Shown here: in pieces, positions 1-6,354 of the stretch
Layout of the letters: every line of letters begins with the position of its first letter
Numbering within the stretch: the stretch's first letter is position 1
DNA from: an uncultured Ruminococcus sp.
Lineage (GTDB): Bacteria > Bacillota > Clostridia > Oscillospirales > Ruminococcaceae
NCBI GenBank assembly: GCA_946188175.1
Contig: CAMHUJ010000017.1
Coordinates: 1 to 11,462, forward strand
Reading direction: 5' to 3'
Length of the DNA: 11,462 nucleotides
Program-made: the position numbers and the translations under genes
Notes under the pieces: generated by a model
What the model saw: only the letters and a program-made list of their open reading frames with translations
Told to the model about the DNA's origin: nothing
The model's database searches: none

Positions 1-1051
1 TCTGTTCATCTGTCAGCGTATTGTCCACAACTGTAATAGTTGCAGTTACGGAGCGTACAGGCGATTCGTTTGGCAGCAGTTCGGCTTTGTCCGGATTCAG
101 CTTCGCGGATACTTTTATATGTGCGGTACCTTCGCTGCGGGCTGTCACGGTACCGTCTGCCGAGACAGATGCAACCTGACCGGAATCGGAGACAAAGACC
201 AAAGATTCCGCATGATAATAATTGCTGTCGATCAGCACATTCAGCTTTTGCGATTCTCCGATATGCAGAATGATCTCCGACGTTTCCAATGCGAATCCGT
301 ACATTTCAGGAGATTGCGGATTGACAGTAGTGAGTGTGGTTGTAGTCTGCACAGGCTCAGTTGTCTGTGTTCCCGTTGTCACTTCCTCAGAGGCTGCACT
401 GATATCATTGTATACCATAAACGAACCGATCATTTTATCCTGATAAGATTCATAAATGATCTCTTTCTTGGCGGGATAAAGCAAGTTCCAGTCTGTGATC
501 TTTCCAGAATCATTGAACTTTACATAGATAGCATCTTCTTCTTCGAGTATGAGCAGAAGCTTTTGATATCCGCAATCATCAAACCAGTATTCAACTTTCG
601 TTACGCCGCTGCCGCCGATGAAATCAGGATATGTTTGTGCATCTGATAATTCCTTACAAATCTCAGCATAGGAATTGCAGCGATCTATAATCTCTTTTAC
701 TTCATCAAGTGTGAGCCTTTCAACATCCGAATCAAGTTTGCCGCTGAGTATCGCTCTTTCTCTTTGGAATTCCCCAAACAATCTGTTTTCTTTTTTCGTC
801 AGATCATCGAGTACAGCTTGTTTTTCGGAAACCGCAGTTGTTGTCACGGTAGTCGTTGTTGTGCTCTCAAGCGGGTATGTTACGGCAGTTGTGGTCTGGA
901 TGCTCATATCTTCTGTTGCCGTAACATCGAAAACAGCATAATCATTCTCAGCATAAACCAGGGTTAGGTGTGTCGCTGGAATCATGCCTGTGAAAAGAGA
1001 CACAGAAAGAGCACTTGCGATAATACCTGATAATACTTTCTTTTTCATCAT
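1..1051 (-). CDS. Secreted Thr-rich protein with Big_2 Ig-like domain (3'-partial)
   Basis: I translated this frame by hand. It is open from an ATG at 1051 (a second ATG follows at 1048) to the left edge, giving 350 codons with no stop, so the C-terminus lies outside the window. Visible parts are a Lys-rich signal peptide with a hydrophobic core (about residues 1-34, likely cut after VYA), a Thr-rich linker (about 60-72), a globular region (about 85-215), a second Thr-rich linker (about 222-242), and a Big_2-type bacterial Ig-like domain (about 252-316, with the usual SDSGQVASVSADGTVTA pattern). A GAAAGGAAG ribosome site at 1057-1065 supports the start. The gene begins 12 nt after the anti-sigma stop and is the third gene of the sigma operon. 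Its middle region resembles the ectodomain of that anti-sigma protein (YPD, GSG, FD.xG landmarks). It is probably a cell-surface or wall-associated protein; the ligand is unknown. Confidence 0.85.
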   Translation of the reverse strand, partial: MMKKKVLSGIIASALSVSLFTGMIPATHLTLVYAENDYAVFDVTATEDMSIQTTTAVTYPLESTTTTTVTTTAVSEKQAVLDDLTKKENRLFGEFQRERAILSGKLDSDVERLTLDEVKEIIDRCNSYAEICKELSDAQTYPDFIGGSGVTKVEYWFDDCGYQKLLLILEEEDAIYVKFNDSGKITDWNLLYPAKKEIIYESYQDKMIGSFMVYNDISAASEEVTTGTQTTEPVQTTTTLTTVNPQSPEMYGFALETSEIILHIGESQKLNVLIDSNYYHAESLVFVSDSGQVASVSADGTVTARSEGTAHIKVSAKLNPDKAELLPNESPVRSVTATITVVDNTLTDEQ

Positions 1052-1063
1052 AAACACTTCCTT

Positions 1064-2284
1064 TCAGAGGTTTAAAATGATCGGTAAAGCGTCACGCAGA
1101 GGAACGGATGCGAATTCTCCGGTTTCTGCGACATAATAAACAAATAGGGGCGATTTATCGGTAACTGAATAGATAGCGTAGCGACCGCTTTCGTCAAGGA
1201 AATAGTACGCGAAACTTCTTCCTGAACCAAAATCCACATCCGGATAGCGATTTGTACGTGTAATCAACAAATAGAGCTCGGATTCTGCTGCATCGTCTGT
1301 TACAGTGTGCGTAGAAAGGTATTCTTTGAGTTCCTCTACGGTCATTCGGCTTTCAGAATCCATGCCCATGATTCGCTGACGGAGTTTCATTGCGTATCCG
1401 ATATTCGGTCTTGCTTCTAAAAGGGAGATTTTCTGTTGTATTTCCGTCTTTTCAGCATCAGAAAGTGCCTGATAATACGGCTGGGATACATAGTTGGGAT
1501 TATCTGCCTCCCAGTTGCTGCAATCAATATTACTCCATGCGCCGAGAATATAGCGGCGGAGGGTATCCTCACCGACAAGCGGATCAGACTCTTCTTGCCT
1601 TCTGGTTGTAGTAGGTTCCTCTGACGCAGCTGAACTTTCTGTCTGAGTTGTGGTTGTTCTTGACGAGCTGCTGAATTCGGTTTCTGGTGCAGTCGTATTG
1701 TTCGGTGCCGTACCGGGTTCCGGTAAAATCGTAGTCGATTGCTCATTACTGTCGTCCATACTTGTTTCGCTGCTCGTTGTCTCAGTCTGATCAATGTGTT
1801 TGCCAGATGCTTTTGAACTAGTGATGGACGTGGTGACCGTGGAAGATGTGTTTGGCTGAGATGAGTCAGAACCCGATGATTGCGAATCCGGATTGTCAGT
1901 GATCAGCGCCAGACTGGATTCGTCCTGCGTAAAGATCATTTCATCCGAGTCATTAGGGGTAGTAATCGGGTTGGGTTTCAACTGGCTAATCAGGACGCCC
2001 CAGCCGACCGCAAAAGCCAAACAAGCAGCAACAGCAACAAGAGATACAGGAAGGGGAAGCTGTATCGGGCGCGCCGGTGTTTCCGGTTGGAGTTCTGAAT
2101 CGGATTTCGTGATCGGTTTAAGCGGATTCGCAACGACAGGCTCTGATACCGGACTATAAGTTTTTGGCGGATCAAAGGAAACAGAGGTGTTTGCATTTAC
2201 AGCGGCAGAGGATTCGTCAAAATAGCATCTGACAAGGTCTTCCGGAATATCACCGAGCGCCTTCATAAAACTCATTGCATTCAC
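1064..2284 (-). CDS. Anti-sigma-factor-like single-pass membrane protein
   Basis: A 406-residue protein encoded directly after, and overlapping by 4 nt, an ECF sigma factor, which is the usual place for its regulator. A short cytoplasmic N-terminus (FMKALGDIPEDLVRCYFDE, about residues 6-24) is a plausible sigma-binding segment. One membrane helix lies at about 78-100, a Ser/Thr-rich extended linker at about 110-235, and an extracellular folded domain at about 236-406. The start chosen is the GTG at 2284, because the AAAAGGAGGG site (core 2291-2296) sits 6 nt upstream; the in-frame ATG at 2275 would be 15 nt from it. No RsgI-type periplasmic protease domain or zinc-finger anti-sigma motif is recognised. 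The expected role is to hold the sigma factor at the membrane and release it when the outer domain senses a signal. The family is inferred from context and layout, not from a strong motif. Confidence 0.7.
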   Translation of the reverse strand: MNAMSFMKALGDIPEDLVRCYFDESSAAVNANTSVSFDPPKTYSPVSEPVVANPLKPITKSDSELQPETPARPIQLPLPVSLVAVAACLAFAVGWGVLISQLKPNPITTPNDSDEMIFTQDESSLALITDNPDSQSSGSDSSQPNTSSTVTTSITSSKASGKHIDQTETTSSETSMDDSNEQSTTILPEPGTAPNNTTAPETEFSSSSRTTTTQTESSAASEEPTTTRRQEESDPLVGEDTLRRYILGAWSNIDCSNWEADNPNYVSQPYYQALSDAEKTEIQQKISLLEARPNIGYAMKLRQRIMGMDSESRMTVEELKEYLSTHTVTDDAAESELYLLITRTNRYPDVDFGSGRSFAYYFLDESGRYAIYSVTDKSPLFVYYVAETGEFASVPLRDALPIILNL

Positions 2285-2841
2285 ACGAATCCCTCCTTTT
2301 CGAGATACTCCCGAAGCTGCTGCCGGATACGAAGCAGCTTCATCTTCACTGCACCAGCGCTCAATTTATGCTTTTCTGCGATTGTTTTCACAGAATCCGA
2401 CATATAATAGCGCTCTATAAACATGAGTTTTGTGTCAGGCGGCAGGGATTGAAGCCATGCTGTGATTACGTTGGTAAGTTCTCGCTGCTCGATCTCCTGA
2501 TCTACACGATCAGTTGACGGGATGATTTCGGAGATTTCATCCAGGGCTGTCGAAAACTGCGTACCGCCTCGCTTTTGCCTATGTGCCTTTTCATATTTTT
2601 GCAGAGCAGTTTTGCGGACGAGTGCAGCAAGATATGCAGGAAGGTGATCAGGAGAATTCGGGGGGATTGAATTCCAGACACCCATCAGCATATCATTGAC
2701 ACATTCGTCAGCATCTTCGCGGTTTCCGATGATACGGTATGCAACCTGATAGCAGAATGCACCGTATTGTTTTTGAATGATTTGAAGTACCTGCTCATCG
2801 CGCTGATTCAGCAGCTCGATGATTCGGTGATCGTCATGCAT
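2281..2841 (-). CDS. ECF-type RNA polymerase sigma factor
   Basis: A 186-residue protein of usual ECF sigma length. Region 2 is at about residues 20-90 (AYRIIGNREDADECVNDML, then a conserved WNSIPP stretch), and region 4 at about 120-180 with a clear helix-turn-helix (SVKTIAEKHKLSAGAVKMKL). It would direct RNA polymerase to a small regulon. The start at 2841 is chosen because the GAGGGGGGTGA ribosome site lies just upstream. A longer reading to 2901 would add 20 residues that do not look like sigma sequence and would swallow this site. The stop overlaps the GTG of the anti-sigma gene (GTGA), indicating translational coupling. It is transcribed from an extended -10 promoter at 2913-2941. The downstream neighbours are exported proteins, so the sigma probably answers an envelope or surface signal. 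Confidence 0.88.
   Translation of the reverse strand: MHDDHRIIELLNQRDEQVLQIIQKQYGAFCYQVAYRIIGNREDADECVNDMLMGVWNSIPPNSPDHLPAYLAALVRKTALQKYEKAHRQKRGGTQFSTALDEISEIIPSTDRVDQEIEQRELTNVITAWLQSLPPDTKLMFIERYYMSDSVKTIAEKHKLSAGAVKMKLLRIRQQLREYLEKEGFV
2291..2296 (-). promoter_or_regulatory. Ribosome binding site that fixes a GTG start
   Basis: GGAGGG on the minus strand lies inside the last codons of the sigma gene, 6 nt before the GTG at 2284. The first in-frame ATG (2275) is 15 nt away, too far for this site. It supports GTG initiation and translational coupling of the anti-sigma gene. Confidence 0.7.
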
Positions 2842-2912
2842 CGCTTCACCCCCCTCTATATATAATGTTCGTGTTTTTCCGATTTGGTAACGCGAGATCA
2901 AAGACTTTTTTC

Positions 2913-2941
2913 AGTATATCACATTATTTACGATTATTCAA
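2913..2941 (-). promoter_or_regulatory. Promoter of the sigma/anti-sigma operon
   Basis: On the minus strand there is a -35 TTGAAT (2941-2936), a 17-nt spacer, and a -10 TATACT (2918-2913) preceded by TGA, making an extended -10. Transcription would start near 2906, giving a leader of about 65 nt before the ATG at 2841. It looks like a housekeeping-type promoter. I did not find a clear second, ECF-type autoregulatory promoter. Confidence 0.65.
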
Positions 2942-2984
2942 CATATCAAAGGATTATTTCAGATCAAAAAATGCAGCCCTTTCG

Positions 2985-3006
2985 TGCAACTCTCATGCAA
3001 CACTCA
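2985..3006 (+). repeat. Two tandem 11-bp repeats upstream of parM (candidate centromere/operator)
   Basis: TGCAACTCTCA (2985-2995) is followed without a gap by TGCAACACTCA (2996-3006), with 10 of 11 bases equal. Tandem short repeats before an actin-type partition operon are where ParR-family proteins bind, both as a centromere and to repress the operon. Only two copies are present, fewer than in described parC sites, so this is suggestive only. Confidence 0.35.
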
Positions 3007-3033
3007 GCCATCCCTAAGCCAGCCGAAAAGTTA

Positions 3034-3039
3034 TATAAT
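3034..3039 (+). promoter_or_regulatory. Consensus -10 (TATAAT) of the parM operon
   Basis: A perfect TATAAT lies 70 nt before the parM ATG, but no recognisable -35 is found 16-18 nt upstream. The tandem 11-mers end 27 nt before it. A strong -10 without a -35 fits a regulated promoter. A further tandem TTCAGG pair (3043-3054) lies just downstream, near the expected transcription start. Confidence 0.45.
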
Positions 3040-3109
3040 GGATTCAGGTTCAGGGGATAGCGGCCGTATCTCAGAGAACCGAATAAGAAATATATACGGA
3101 GGGATGCAA

Positions 3110-4030
3110 ATGAAACAATACAAAGACTTCCTGATCGTGGGCATCGACCACGGCTACGGAAACATCAAGACCGCGAATACGGTCACACCGACAGGTATCA
3201 CCAGACTTGATGTCGCACCGATCTTCACCAGGAACACGCTGTACTATGACGGGAACTACTATCTCATCGGCGAAGGACACAAGGAATATCTCACCGACAA
3301 ATGGGAGGACAACGACAATTACCTTTTCACTCTTATGGGCATTGCCCGCGAACTGAACCGTGAAGGCATCACCTCAGCTGATGTCTGGCTTGCGGTCGGT
3401 CTGCCCCTTACATGGGTAAACCGGCAGCGCGAAGACTTCCGGAAGTATATGCTCCAGCGTGAAAGTGTGGAATTCCGGTATGAGGACAAGCAGTATTCCG
3501 TCCGCATTGTCGGCTGTTCCGTCTTTCCGCAGGGCTATGCCGCCGTTGTACCGTATCTCAAGGATATGACCGGACTGAATATGCTCGCAGACATCGGCAA
3601 CGGCACGGTCAATATCATGAAGATCAACAACCGCAAACCAATCACCACACAAAGCTACACCGAAAAAATGGGCGTAAACCAGTGTGTTAAGGCTGCTTCC
3701 AATGCCATGATGGACAAGCTCGGCGTGACTGTGGATGAGACGATCATCCAGACCATGATCCGTTACGGCAAGGCAGACATCGACAGCGAATACGCGGAGG
3801 TTCTCCGTCATGCGATTTCCGAATATGCAGACAGCATCTTTGCTCTGCTCCGCAAGTACGAATACAATCCCAAGCTAATGCGGCTTTACATCACGGGCGG
3901 CGGCGGAAAGCTGATCGAGCATTTTGGCACATACGATCATGACCGTGTGACGATCATCGGAGATATTTGTGCATCGGCAAAGGGCTATGAGGATTTCGCC
4001 GCGGCGCAGCTCAGGAAGGAGGGCAGGTAA
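3110..4030 (+). CDS. parM: ParM/StbA-like actin-family partition ATPase
   Basis: A 306-residue protein with the actin/Hsp70-fold nucleotide-binding motifs in order: phosphate 1 (VGIDHGYGN, residues 10-18), a VFPQGYAA segment (about 138-145) typical of ParM relatives, phosphate 2 (ADIGNGTVN, 160-168), and the adenosine motif (ITGGGGKLI, 261-269). Length is close to plasmid R1 ParM (about 320). Such proteins polymerise on ATP into filaments that push plasmid copies apart. The start is the second ATG (3110), because GGAGGG (3098-3103) ends right at the first ATG (3104) and stands 6 nt before the second. The frame is open back to 2984, but that extension carries no motif. The ParR-like gene begins 1 nt after the stop codon. 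Its presence in an integrative element suggests an extrachromosomal phase or descent from a plasmid. Confidence 0.85.
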   Translation: MKQYKDFLIVGIDHGYGNIKTANTVTPTGITRLDVAPIFTRNTLYYDGNYYLIGEGHKEYLTDKWEDNDNYLFTLMGIARELNREGITSADVWLAVGLPLTWVNRQREDFRKYMLQRESVEFRYEDKQYSVRIVGCSVFPQGYAAVVPYLKDMTGLNMLADIGNGTVNIMKINNRKPITTQSYTEKMGVNQCVKAASNAMMDKLGVTVDETIIQTMIRYGKADIDSEYAEVLRHAISEYADSIFALLRKYEYNPKLMRLYITGGGGKLIEHFGTYDHDRVTIIGDICASAKGYEDFAAAQLRKEGR

Positions 4031-4031
4031 C

Positions 4032-4424
4032 ATGGTGAAAATGACCTGTTTCCGCTTCAATCTGGACAATCCCGAGCACGCCAAAGCCTGGCATTACCTT
4101 CATGATTTCGACAAAGACAAGGTTAAATCTGGCAACAGCGCTGTTGTCCAGGCGGTCAACGAGTATTTCGACCGGATGCAGAAGCTGGAGGATGATCCGT
4201 ATTTTGAGAACCGGGAGCGTGAGGAACGCTTTATTGAGCAGATTGTATCGGAGGTCGGCAAGGTTTTCACCGCGGAGATGCCAAAGTTCCTTGCAAGCCT
4301 GCTGCTCAGTCTGAATCAGGGGTATCCTCTTCAAACTCCGCAACCTGTTTCAGCCGTGAACGACAATCACGGCAGCGATGATACAGACTTCTCCGCGATT
4401 GACCTTGACTTCATCGGCGGATGA
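4032..4424 (+). CDS. ParR-like partition adaptor protein
   Basis: A 130-residue protein immediately after parM, with AGGAGG (4017-4022) 9 nt before its ATG. The N-terminal half (CFRFNLDNPEHAKAWHYL, then a helix ending NEYFDRM) fits a ribbon-helix-helix DNA-binding fold: one strand followed by two helices. The middle (about 52-95) is helical. The tail (about 108-130) is acidic and ends in alternating Asp and hydrophobic residues (DFSAIDLDFIGG), similar in character to the ParR C-terminal peptide that binds the end of ParM filaments. The expected role is to bind the centromere, bridge it to ParM and repress the operon. The assignment rests mainly on position, size and architecture, as ParR sequences are poorly conserved. 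Confidence 0.6.
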   Translation: MVKMTCFRFNLDNPEHAKAWHYLHDFDKDKVKSGNSAVVQAVNEYFDRMQKLEDDPYFENREREERFIEQIVSEVGKVFTAEMPKFLASLLLSLNQGYPLQTPQPVSAVNDNHGSDDTDFSAIDLDFIGG

Positions 4425-4673
4425 TATACAAAAACGCCGGAACATTTATCGGGGAGTATCGTTTCGGGGGCTGAATGCTGTATGTCACCTGCGCGGAGCG
4501 ATTCCGCCCAAAACGCATATCTCACTTTAGGCGGAAAGTGCGATCCTGCACCTATCACAGCGTAACGATGCAGGCGTGGATGCCGACGCAAGGGCGCTGG
4601 TGCGAGCCGGATGCAGCTGACGTGGATGATGCCGCTGATGTCAGAATGCTTGCAGCGCTGGCGTTGTGTGTGG

Positions 4674-4712
4674 GCAGGTAGTACCGATGGATTGACACAT
4701 CGGTCTACCTGC
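4674..4712. repeat. Long inverted repeat, candidate oriT core / relaxosome site
   Basis: GCAGGTAGTACCGATG (4674-4689) pairs with CATCGGTCTACCTGC (4698-4712). All 15 bases match with one extra T on the left arm, around an 8-nt loop (gattgaca). It lies 66 nt upstream of mobC. Such repeats next to the nick site are usual in oriT regions and are bound by MobC or the relaxase. The nick position itself cannot be read by eye. Confidence 0.55.
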
Positions 4713-4715
4713 TCA

Positions 4716-4730
4716 GAGGGGCAACCCCTC
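4716..4730. repeat. Perfect GC-rich hairpin GAGGGG-CAA-CCCCTC
   Basis: Six-base arms with a 3-nt loop, only 3 nt after the long inverted repeat. There is no T-run on either side, so it is not a standard terminator. It is probably part of the oriT structure. Confidence 0.5.
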
Positions 4731-4749
4731 CGAGACCTCCCCCTGACAG

Positions 4750-4766
4750 CCGCCGCGGGGCGGCGG
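4750..4766 (+). repeat. Perfect 7-bp hairpin abutting the mobC ribosome site
   Basis: CCGCCGC (4750-4756) and GCGGCGG (4760-4766) flank a GGG loop, and AAAGGAG (4767-4773) follows at once. In mRNA this very stable stem would sit against the ribosome site and could dampen mobC translation. In DNA it could belong to oriT. Confidence 0.5.
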
Positions 4767-4778
4767 AAAGGAGCGCGT

Positions 4779-5141
4779 ATGACCAACCGCAGACGTCATC
4801 ATGCTATCTGTCTGAGGCTGACAGATGAAGAGTATGAGCTGTGGACTGCGAAGCAGAAAGCCAGCGGTCTGAGCATGACGGACTATCTGATGCAGGCGAT
4901 CAGGAACAGCGAGGTGCGAATCTGCTCCGTTGAAGAAAGCATTGCGCCGATTGTGCATGAAATCCGCAAGATCGGGACAAACCTCAATCAGCTTGCCTAC
5001 TTCTCCAATATCGGGCAGGATAATCGTGTCCGGGCAGAGATCGGAGCAATCCGTCAAACCAATGATGCAGTCATGGGACAGCTCTCAGATTTTCTGAAAC
5101 ACCCGCAGTTTACCGTAAAGGCGGCAGCCGATGTACGGTAA
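4779..5141 (+). CDS. mobC: MobC-family relaxosome accessory protein
   Basis: A 120-residue protein. The N-terminal part (about 1-45: CLRLTDEEYELWTAKQKASG and a following helix) fits a ribbon-helix-helix DNA-binding module. The central IGTNLNQLAYFSN (65-77) matches the conserved IGxNLNQLA motif of MobC (PF05713). MobC helps open DNA at oriT so that the relaxase can nick it. AAAGGAG (4767-4773) stands 5 nt before the ATG. The gene overlaps the relaxase start by 11 nt, so the two are co-translated. Many MobC proteins also repress their own operon by binding near oriT, which would fit the repeats just upstream. Confidence 0.85.
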   Translation: MTNRRRHHAICLRLTDEEYELWTAKQKASGLSMTDYLMQAIRNSEVRICSVEESIAPIVHEIRKIGTNLNQLAYFSNIGQDNRVRAEIGAIRQTNDAVMGQLSDFLKHPQFTVKAAADVR

Positions 5142-6354
5142 TGTCAATGTGGATTACAGACCCTGCAAATCTTCTGCTCAGCTTCGCCGTGCTGCCGACT
5201 ATCTGCTCGGCAGGCAGGCGGAGCAGATACGGAAAGGCATGGTGAAAACCGAACCCAATCTCTATTGGAGCCTCAACTGCGACCGCGACCATTTTGCCCG
5301 TGATGTTCTCATGACAAGAGAGCTGTTCGGAAAGAAGCCTGTCAAAAACGCAAACCTTGCATATAAAATGTCGATCTCCTTTTCACCGGAGGATAACGAC
5401 AAACTGACTTACAAAGAGGCGTTCAGAATTGCAAAGGCGTTTGCAGAGAGATTCTTTCAGGGCTATGAGGTGCTGTTTGCAGTACATACAGATACGCCGC
5501 ACAAGCACGTTCATTTCCTGATCGGCAACTGCCATATTGAAACAGGCAGAGCATTCCGGCGCAACGAAAGGGACTTGCGGGAAATGAGTGGGTTCTTCGG
5601 CGCGCAATGTATGCAGCGCGGTCTGATCCATTCCGTCCGCAATGACTTCTATCATTGTGACGCAGACAAGCGCCGCGACAAGGAAACTTTTGCCGAACGG
5701 CAGATGAAAGCAAGGGGCAAAGAGACTTTCAAGGATGAGCTGAGAGAGGTCATTCAGATTGAACTCAGTGATCCGAACAACCGCACATTGGAAGATGTGG
5801 TTCATTCACTGATGCAGCATTATCATGTGGAGTGCCGCGTCAGCGGAAATACGATATCCTACCGGCATCCAAACTTTACAGATAAAAACGGAAAGCCTGT
5901 TTCCGTCAGAGGAAGCAAGCTTGGTGAACAGTATACAGTGAAAGGAATAGAATATGAGCTTACCGAGATTCAACGACACAAGGAAATCGTCCGAGCGGAC
6001 AGGATTCAGCCGGGAAATGCTGCACCGGGACGAGCTGCGGATCCGCGAACAGTCCCGCAGCGCATCTACATCACAGGAGGAAACGATGCAGGAACAGAAC
6101 ACAACGGTTCCGACGCTGGAACAGCTCAACGCGATGATTCTGGATATTGCAGAGAAAGCGGGCGCAGCGACGGAAGAAGCCAAACGGGACGAGCGCGTGG
6201 TGCTGCTTGCAGCAGCGACGCTGCAAATGTGCCGACTCTTGCAGGACTTTACAGCGACTACCAGCGCCGGAATGGAGAAGATCGCAGAACGGGAGCTGAA
6301 GAACCTGAACATCCAGAGCCAGTACGCAGAAAGCGTAAGAGCATCCGCCGTTAA
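5131..6354 (+). CDS. Relaxase / mobilization nuclease
   Basis: A 407-residue reading frame. Residues about 5-185 form the relaxase nuclease domain (MobA/VirD2 type, PF03432). A likely catalytic Tyr is in ADYLLG (Y24), and the metal-binding motif HTDTPHKHVH (119-128) has the HxDxxHxHxH pattern of this superfamily. It nicks oriT, stays bound to the 5' end and leads the strand into a recipient through a helper conjugation channel. The conserved-looking part ends near residue 288. The remaining 120 residues are Gly/Arg/Ser-rich and poorly protein-like, and they coincide with a second open frame that reads better (5954-6628). The true C-terminus may therefore be shorter, frameshifted, or a genuine overlapping tail. 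The start overlaps mobC by 11 nt, and the ribosome site is weak (AAAGGCGG). Confidence 0.85.
   Translation: MYGNVNVDYRPCKSSAQLRRAADYLLGRQAEQIRKGMVKTEPNLYWSLNCDRDHFARDVLMTRELFGKKPVKNANLAYKMSISFSPEDNDKLTYKEAFRIAKAFAERFFQGYEVLFAVHTDTPHKHVHFLIGNCHIETGRAFRRNERDLREMSGFFGAQCMQRGLIHSVRNDFYHCDADKRRDKETFAERQMKARGKETFKDELREVIQIELSDPNNRTLEDVVHSLMQHYHVECRVSGNTISYRHPNFTDKNGKPVSVRGSKLGEQYTVKGIEYELTEIQRHKEIVRADRIQPGNAAPGRAADPRTVPQRIYITGGNDAGTEHNGSDAGTAQRDDSGYCRESGRSDGRSQTGRARGAACSSDAANVPTLAGLYSDYQRRNGEDRRTGAEEPEHPEPVRRKRKSIRR

Larger units (their letters stand above)
4425..4778. other. 354-nt noncoding stretch rich in inverted repeats (likely holds oriT)
   Basis: No convincing gene lies between the ParR-like stop and MobC. 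The left half contains TTCCGCC (4502-4508) and GGCGGAA (4530-4536), and an alternative partner GCGGA at 4495-4499. It also has a CCTGCA/TGCAGG pair and two copies of a CGTGGATG motif. The right half holds three hairpins ending at the MobC ribosome site. Noncoding DNA just before mobC and the relaxase is where oriT normally lies in mobilisable elements. No clear promoter for mobC was found: a perfect TTGACA at 4692-4697 lacks a -10 at 16-18 nt. Confidence 0.5.

Noticed and set aside
119..646. 175-residue plus-strand frame near the left edge
   Set aside because: It is antisense to the secreted Big_2 protein, whose frame has a signal peptide, linkers and a domain.
2984..3109. Longer N-terminus for ParM
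   Set aside because: It would cover the tandem repeats, the TATAAT and the GGAGGG site, and adds no conserved sequence.
4475..4681. 68-residue open frame in the noncoding stretch before mobC
   Set aside because: It has poor composition, runs through the repeat-rich region and ends inside the left arm of the inverted repeat. The upstream GGGGG is only a weak ribosome site. A real small gene cannot be fully excluded.
4692..4720. Promoter for mobC using the perfect TTGACA in the hairpin loop
   Set aside because: No -10-like sequence is found at 16-18 nt spacing; the positions read AGAGGG.
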